Shown here piece after piece: positions 61,924-64,000 of a DNA stretch of 64,000 bases (the first letter of the stretch is position 1; every line of letters begins with the position of its first letter). The position numbers and the translations under genes are program-made. The notes under the pieces are model-generated. The model was not told the DNA's origin and did no database searches. It saw only the letters and a program-made list of their open reading frames with translations. The stretch comes from CALEMW01 sp964343835. GTDB taxonomy: Bacteria > Krumholzibacteriota > Krumholzibacteriia > LZORAL124-64-63. Location: contig CAYFKR010000001.1 in NCBI GenBank assembly GCA_964343835.1, positions 248,001 to 312,000 of the forward strand, read 5' to 3'.

Positions 61924-63171
61924 CTAGCGCGCCAACGTCATCCTCCCCGTCCCCATCCCCTCACGACTCTCCACCCGGTACATGTACACCCCGGACGGCA
62001 GCTCCCGGCCGTCGTCCGTGCGGCCGTCCCAGCGCCAGCGCTCGGCGCCGGGGCGGGCGGTCAGGGCGCCGGTGCGCAGGGCGCGGCCGGCCAGGTCGTA
62101 GACCGTCAGGGTCACGGGGCCGCCGGAGCGGGTCTCGAAGAGGATCTCCGTGGACGGGTTGAAGGGGTTGGGGCGGTTGCCCATCAGGACCAGGGAGCCG
62201 AGGTCGGGCACGGCGGTCACGTCGGGCTCGTCCATGGTCCACATGTCGCCGTGGACGTAGTACTCGCCGTAGCCGTCGCTGGTGATCACGATGTGCTGGG
62301 CCGAACCGTGGTTCTCGTCCACCGTGTTGACGATGGTGCGCTGGCCGGCGGGGTAGCTCGTGGAGGAGCCCTGGGCCGTCTGGTACAGGTACATGCCGGC
62401 GGCGGCCATGCGGTTCATGGGATCGCTGTGGGGGTGGCCGTAGCTGCTGCTGACCGGCACCGACACGATGCCCACCTCGGGGGTGGTGGAGTTCAGGAAG
62501 TTCTGGTTGCTGCTGGTGTACGACCCGTGGTGGTTCACCTGGTAGACCTCGATGTCGCCGGCCTCGGCGCCCACCGACGTCTCCACGTCCGCCTCGCTGC
62601 TGTAACCGCCGGTCAGGTCGCCGGCCACCAGGAAGTCGAAGTCGCCGCATTCCACCAGCAGAGCGAGACCGTACTCGTTCTCGCGGGAGCTGTTGGTGTA
62701 GGGGGAAGAGGACTGGCCGTTGCCGTTCACGGCGATGATGGTGCAGGTCACGCCGTCGCCCAGGTCGATCACCATGCCGTCGGTGGCCGTCTGGCGCTTG
62801 GCCGAGACGGTCGAGGCGTAGCTGTTGTAGGTGGCGGTGGTGTAGCTCCAGCCCCGGTCGTAGACGGCGTTGGCCACGCCCACGGCGTCGTAGACCTCGT
62901 CCAGGCCACCGCAGTGGTCGGCGTGGTAGTGGCTGGCGGCCATGTAGTCGAGCTGGGTGATGCCCAGGCTCGTGAGGTAGGGCACGATGATGTCGTCGCC
63001 GTCGCCGTTGGATCCGCCGTCGAACAGAAGGGTCTGGCCACTGGACGACTGGATCAGGGTGGCGTCGGCCTGCCCGACGTAGAGGCAGTGGATGGTCACG
63101 TCGGCGGCCGCGGGCAGGGCCGCGGTGAGCACGGCGGCAAGCACAACCGCACGGACGAGGACTTCGCGCAT
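61924..63171 (-). CDS. Secreted metallo-beta-lactamase-fold (ComEC-like) hydrolase with FlgD-like sorting tail
   Basis: A 415-residue exported protein. The signal peptide (about residues 1-24, ending AAA) is followed by a metallo-beta-lactamase domain with HYHADHCGG (H81, H83, D85, H86), DFLVAGDLTGG, and VNHHGSYTSSN for the other metal ligands. The closest type is the ComEC-C-terminal-like/late-competence hydrolase group, possible nucleases or phosphodiesterases. From about residue 330 comes the FlgD-like Ig domain with NRPNPFNPST, ending RMTLAR. The chain thus appears to be sent to the outer surface. Start ATG 63171 follows GGAGAGATGTTC; ATG 63177 would be too close to that site. It converges on recQ with a 32-bp gap. 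Confidence 0.85.
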   Translation of the reverse strand: MREVLVRAVVLAAVLTAALPAAADVTIHCLYVGQADATLIQSSSGQTLLFDGGSNGDGDDIIVPYLTSLGITQLDYMAASHYHADHCGGLDEVYDAVGVANAVYDRGWSYTTATYNSYASTVSAKRQTATDGMVIDLGDGVTCTIIAVNGNGQSSSPYTNSSRENEYGLALLVECGDFDFLVAGDLTGGYSSEADVETSVGAEAGDIEVYQVNHHGSYTSSNQNFLNSTTPEVGIVSVPVSSSYGHPHSDPMNRMAAAGMYLYQTAQGSSTSYPAGQRTIVNTVDENHGSAQHIVITSDGYGEYYVHGDMWTMDEPDVTAVPDLGSLVLMGNRPNPFNPSTEILFETRSGGPVTLTVYDLAGRALRTGALTARPGAERWRWDGRTDDGRELPSGVYMYRVESREGMGTGRMTLAR

Positions 63172-63331
63172 GAACATCTCTCCGGGAGTGGGGAATTTGA
63201 ACTCTCGCCATTCATTTTAACACACACTCCGCCCATCCGAAAGGGAACCCGGACGGATCCGGTGTGGTCGAACCGTGGGTTTGGTATGATCGGGACCCGG
63301 AACAGCCAGCCACCACAGCCCCGGAGCAGCC

Positions 63332-64000
63332 ATGACGCACCCCATCCGCGCCCTCGTCATCGCGATCCTGCTGGTCGCCGCCGTCGCCCCGGCCCAGGAC
63401 GACCGCCCCGTCCTGGACGTGGATGTGCTGTTCACCCTCCGCGCCGTGGACGGCTCCACGGGCGTGCTGGACGTGGGGGAGGCGGCGGGCGTGGTCGTCG
63501 GCGGCCGGCGGGTGATCTACCGCGTGTCGTCCACCGAGGGGACCGAACAGGTGGGAGAGGCGGAGCTCGCATCCGTGACGGCGGATTCCTGCATCGTGTC
63601 GCTGTACGCGTTCGAGGGCGCGACCCTCGCCGACGGCGACCAGGTGGAGCTGCGCCTGCGCGTGCCCCGGCCCGAACGCGACCAGATCGGCTGGCGGCTG
63701 GCGGAGAACGCGATCGTCCTGAAGGAGGTGGGGGGCACGGTCCTGCTCGACCCCGCCGACGTCTTCGCCGACCCCGACGCCGACCACGACACCCCCCTGC
63801 TCCAGGCCTGCGCCGACATGTGCCGTGAGGTCGTGCCGTACATCGAGGATTGGGAGGAGATGGAGAACGAGCAGGGCGGCCGCTACGCGGGCCGGACCAT
63901 GCGCGACATCCTGGAGAACGCCGTCCCGGATGACATGGAGGACTTCCTGCTCTTCGTCCTCAGCTATCCGGGGAAGTACCTGGCCCAGACCTGGAACATC
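63332..64000 (+). CDS. Exported protein of unknown function, 3'-truncated by the window edge
   Basis: The frame is open from ATG 63332 to the window end (223 codons, no stop). Residues 1-22 are a signal peptide ending APAQ. The mature part starts as a beta-rich region (VLDVDVLFTLRAVDG; GVVVGGRRVIYRVSS; DGDQVELRLRV, about 30-110), which looks like a small sandwich or FlgT/tail-like domain. A helical region with DADHDTPLLQACADMCREVVPYIEDW comes next, then YLAQTWNI at the edge. I do not recognise the family, and the missing C-terminus may hold more. CGGAGCAGCC precedes the start. Confidence 0.7.
   Translation, partial: MTHPIRALVIAILLVAAVAPAQDDRPVLDVDVLFTLRAVDGSTGVLDVGEAAGVVVGGRRVIYRVSSTEGTEQVGEAELASVTADSCIVSLYAFEGATLADGDQVELRLRVPRPERDQIGWRLAENAIVLKEVGGTVLLDPADVFADPDADHDTPLLQACADMCREVVPYIEDWEEMENEQGGRYAGRTMRDILENAVPDDMEDFLLFVLSYPGKYLAQTWNI

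Overview
The window is about 64 kb of GC-rich, densely packed chromosomal DNA from a Gram-negative bacterium. It carries OmpA, TolC/CusC, MsbA, RND and LPS-type glycosyltransferase genes. Four secreted proteins end in the same FlgD-like C-terminal sorting domain with an N-P-F-N-P core (genes ending at 6915, 9303, 38655 and 61924). That tail, the high GC, the LVIVD propeller proteins and the GTGA/ATGA gene overlaps suggest an FCB-group lineage such as Krumholzibacteriota or Eisenbacteria. This placement is inference; there is no rRNA or tRNA gene here to confirm it. I see no phage, insertion sequence, CRISPR array or tRNA.

Layout. 1-5063: end of a glycosyltransferase, an OmpA protein, an isochorismatase-family hydrolase, a secreted phospholipase-D-like protein and a lipoprotein. 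5060-5886: an unknown gene read leftward behind a promoter, a SAM-II-like riboswitch and a terminator. 5887-13305: a lone CBM48 protein, Tpx, two paralogous propeller proteins that share a nearly identical 214-bp 3' segment, a bacteriohemerythrin and a small chemoreceptor. 13513-25203: a transketolase, a DEDDh exonuclease, a CusCBA copper efflux operon and an MsbA-like exporter. 25296-30648: an acidic secreted protein; a three-gene operon of zinc dehydrogenase, SelW-like selenoprotein (in-frame UGA plus a SECIS-like hairpin) and HAD phosphatase; a ParA ATPase; ElbB; and a stand-alone double-ACT protein. 30656-34840: a nucleoside kinase with a ThrRS-like N-terminus, an FmdB zinc ribbon, and a two-gene GAPDH operon whose first product lacks the catalytic cysteine.

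35144-41337: a secreted protein, an M1 aminopeptidase with sorting tail, and a BtuFDC-type importer. 41397-47628: an SGNH hydrolase, a membrane glycosyltransferase, a NodU/CmcH carbamoyltransferase, a DUF5989 protein, an SxtJ-like protein and a DMT permease, joined by overlaps. 47773-54112: PckA, a large chemoreceptor, a predicted outer-membrane protein, a flavin-binding protein and an AlkD-like protein. 54189-64000: prolyl oligopeptidase, an RluA pseudouridine synthase, a thioredoxin/FAD-oxidoreductase/PAP2 cluster, an orphan HigA behind a vestige of HigB, RecQ, a secreted metallo-beta-lactamase-fold protein and the start of another secreted protein.

Together the genes suggest a free-living heterotroph. 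Central carbon metabolism is represented by transketolase, GAPDH and ATP-dependent PckA; envelope and secreted functions are prominent; copper efflux, peroxide defence and taxis are present. The strongest candidates for new biology are the SAM-II-like switch in front of an unknown gene, the selenoprotein operon, and the coupled GAPDH pair with a degenerate first copy.
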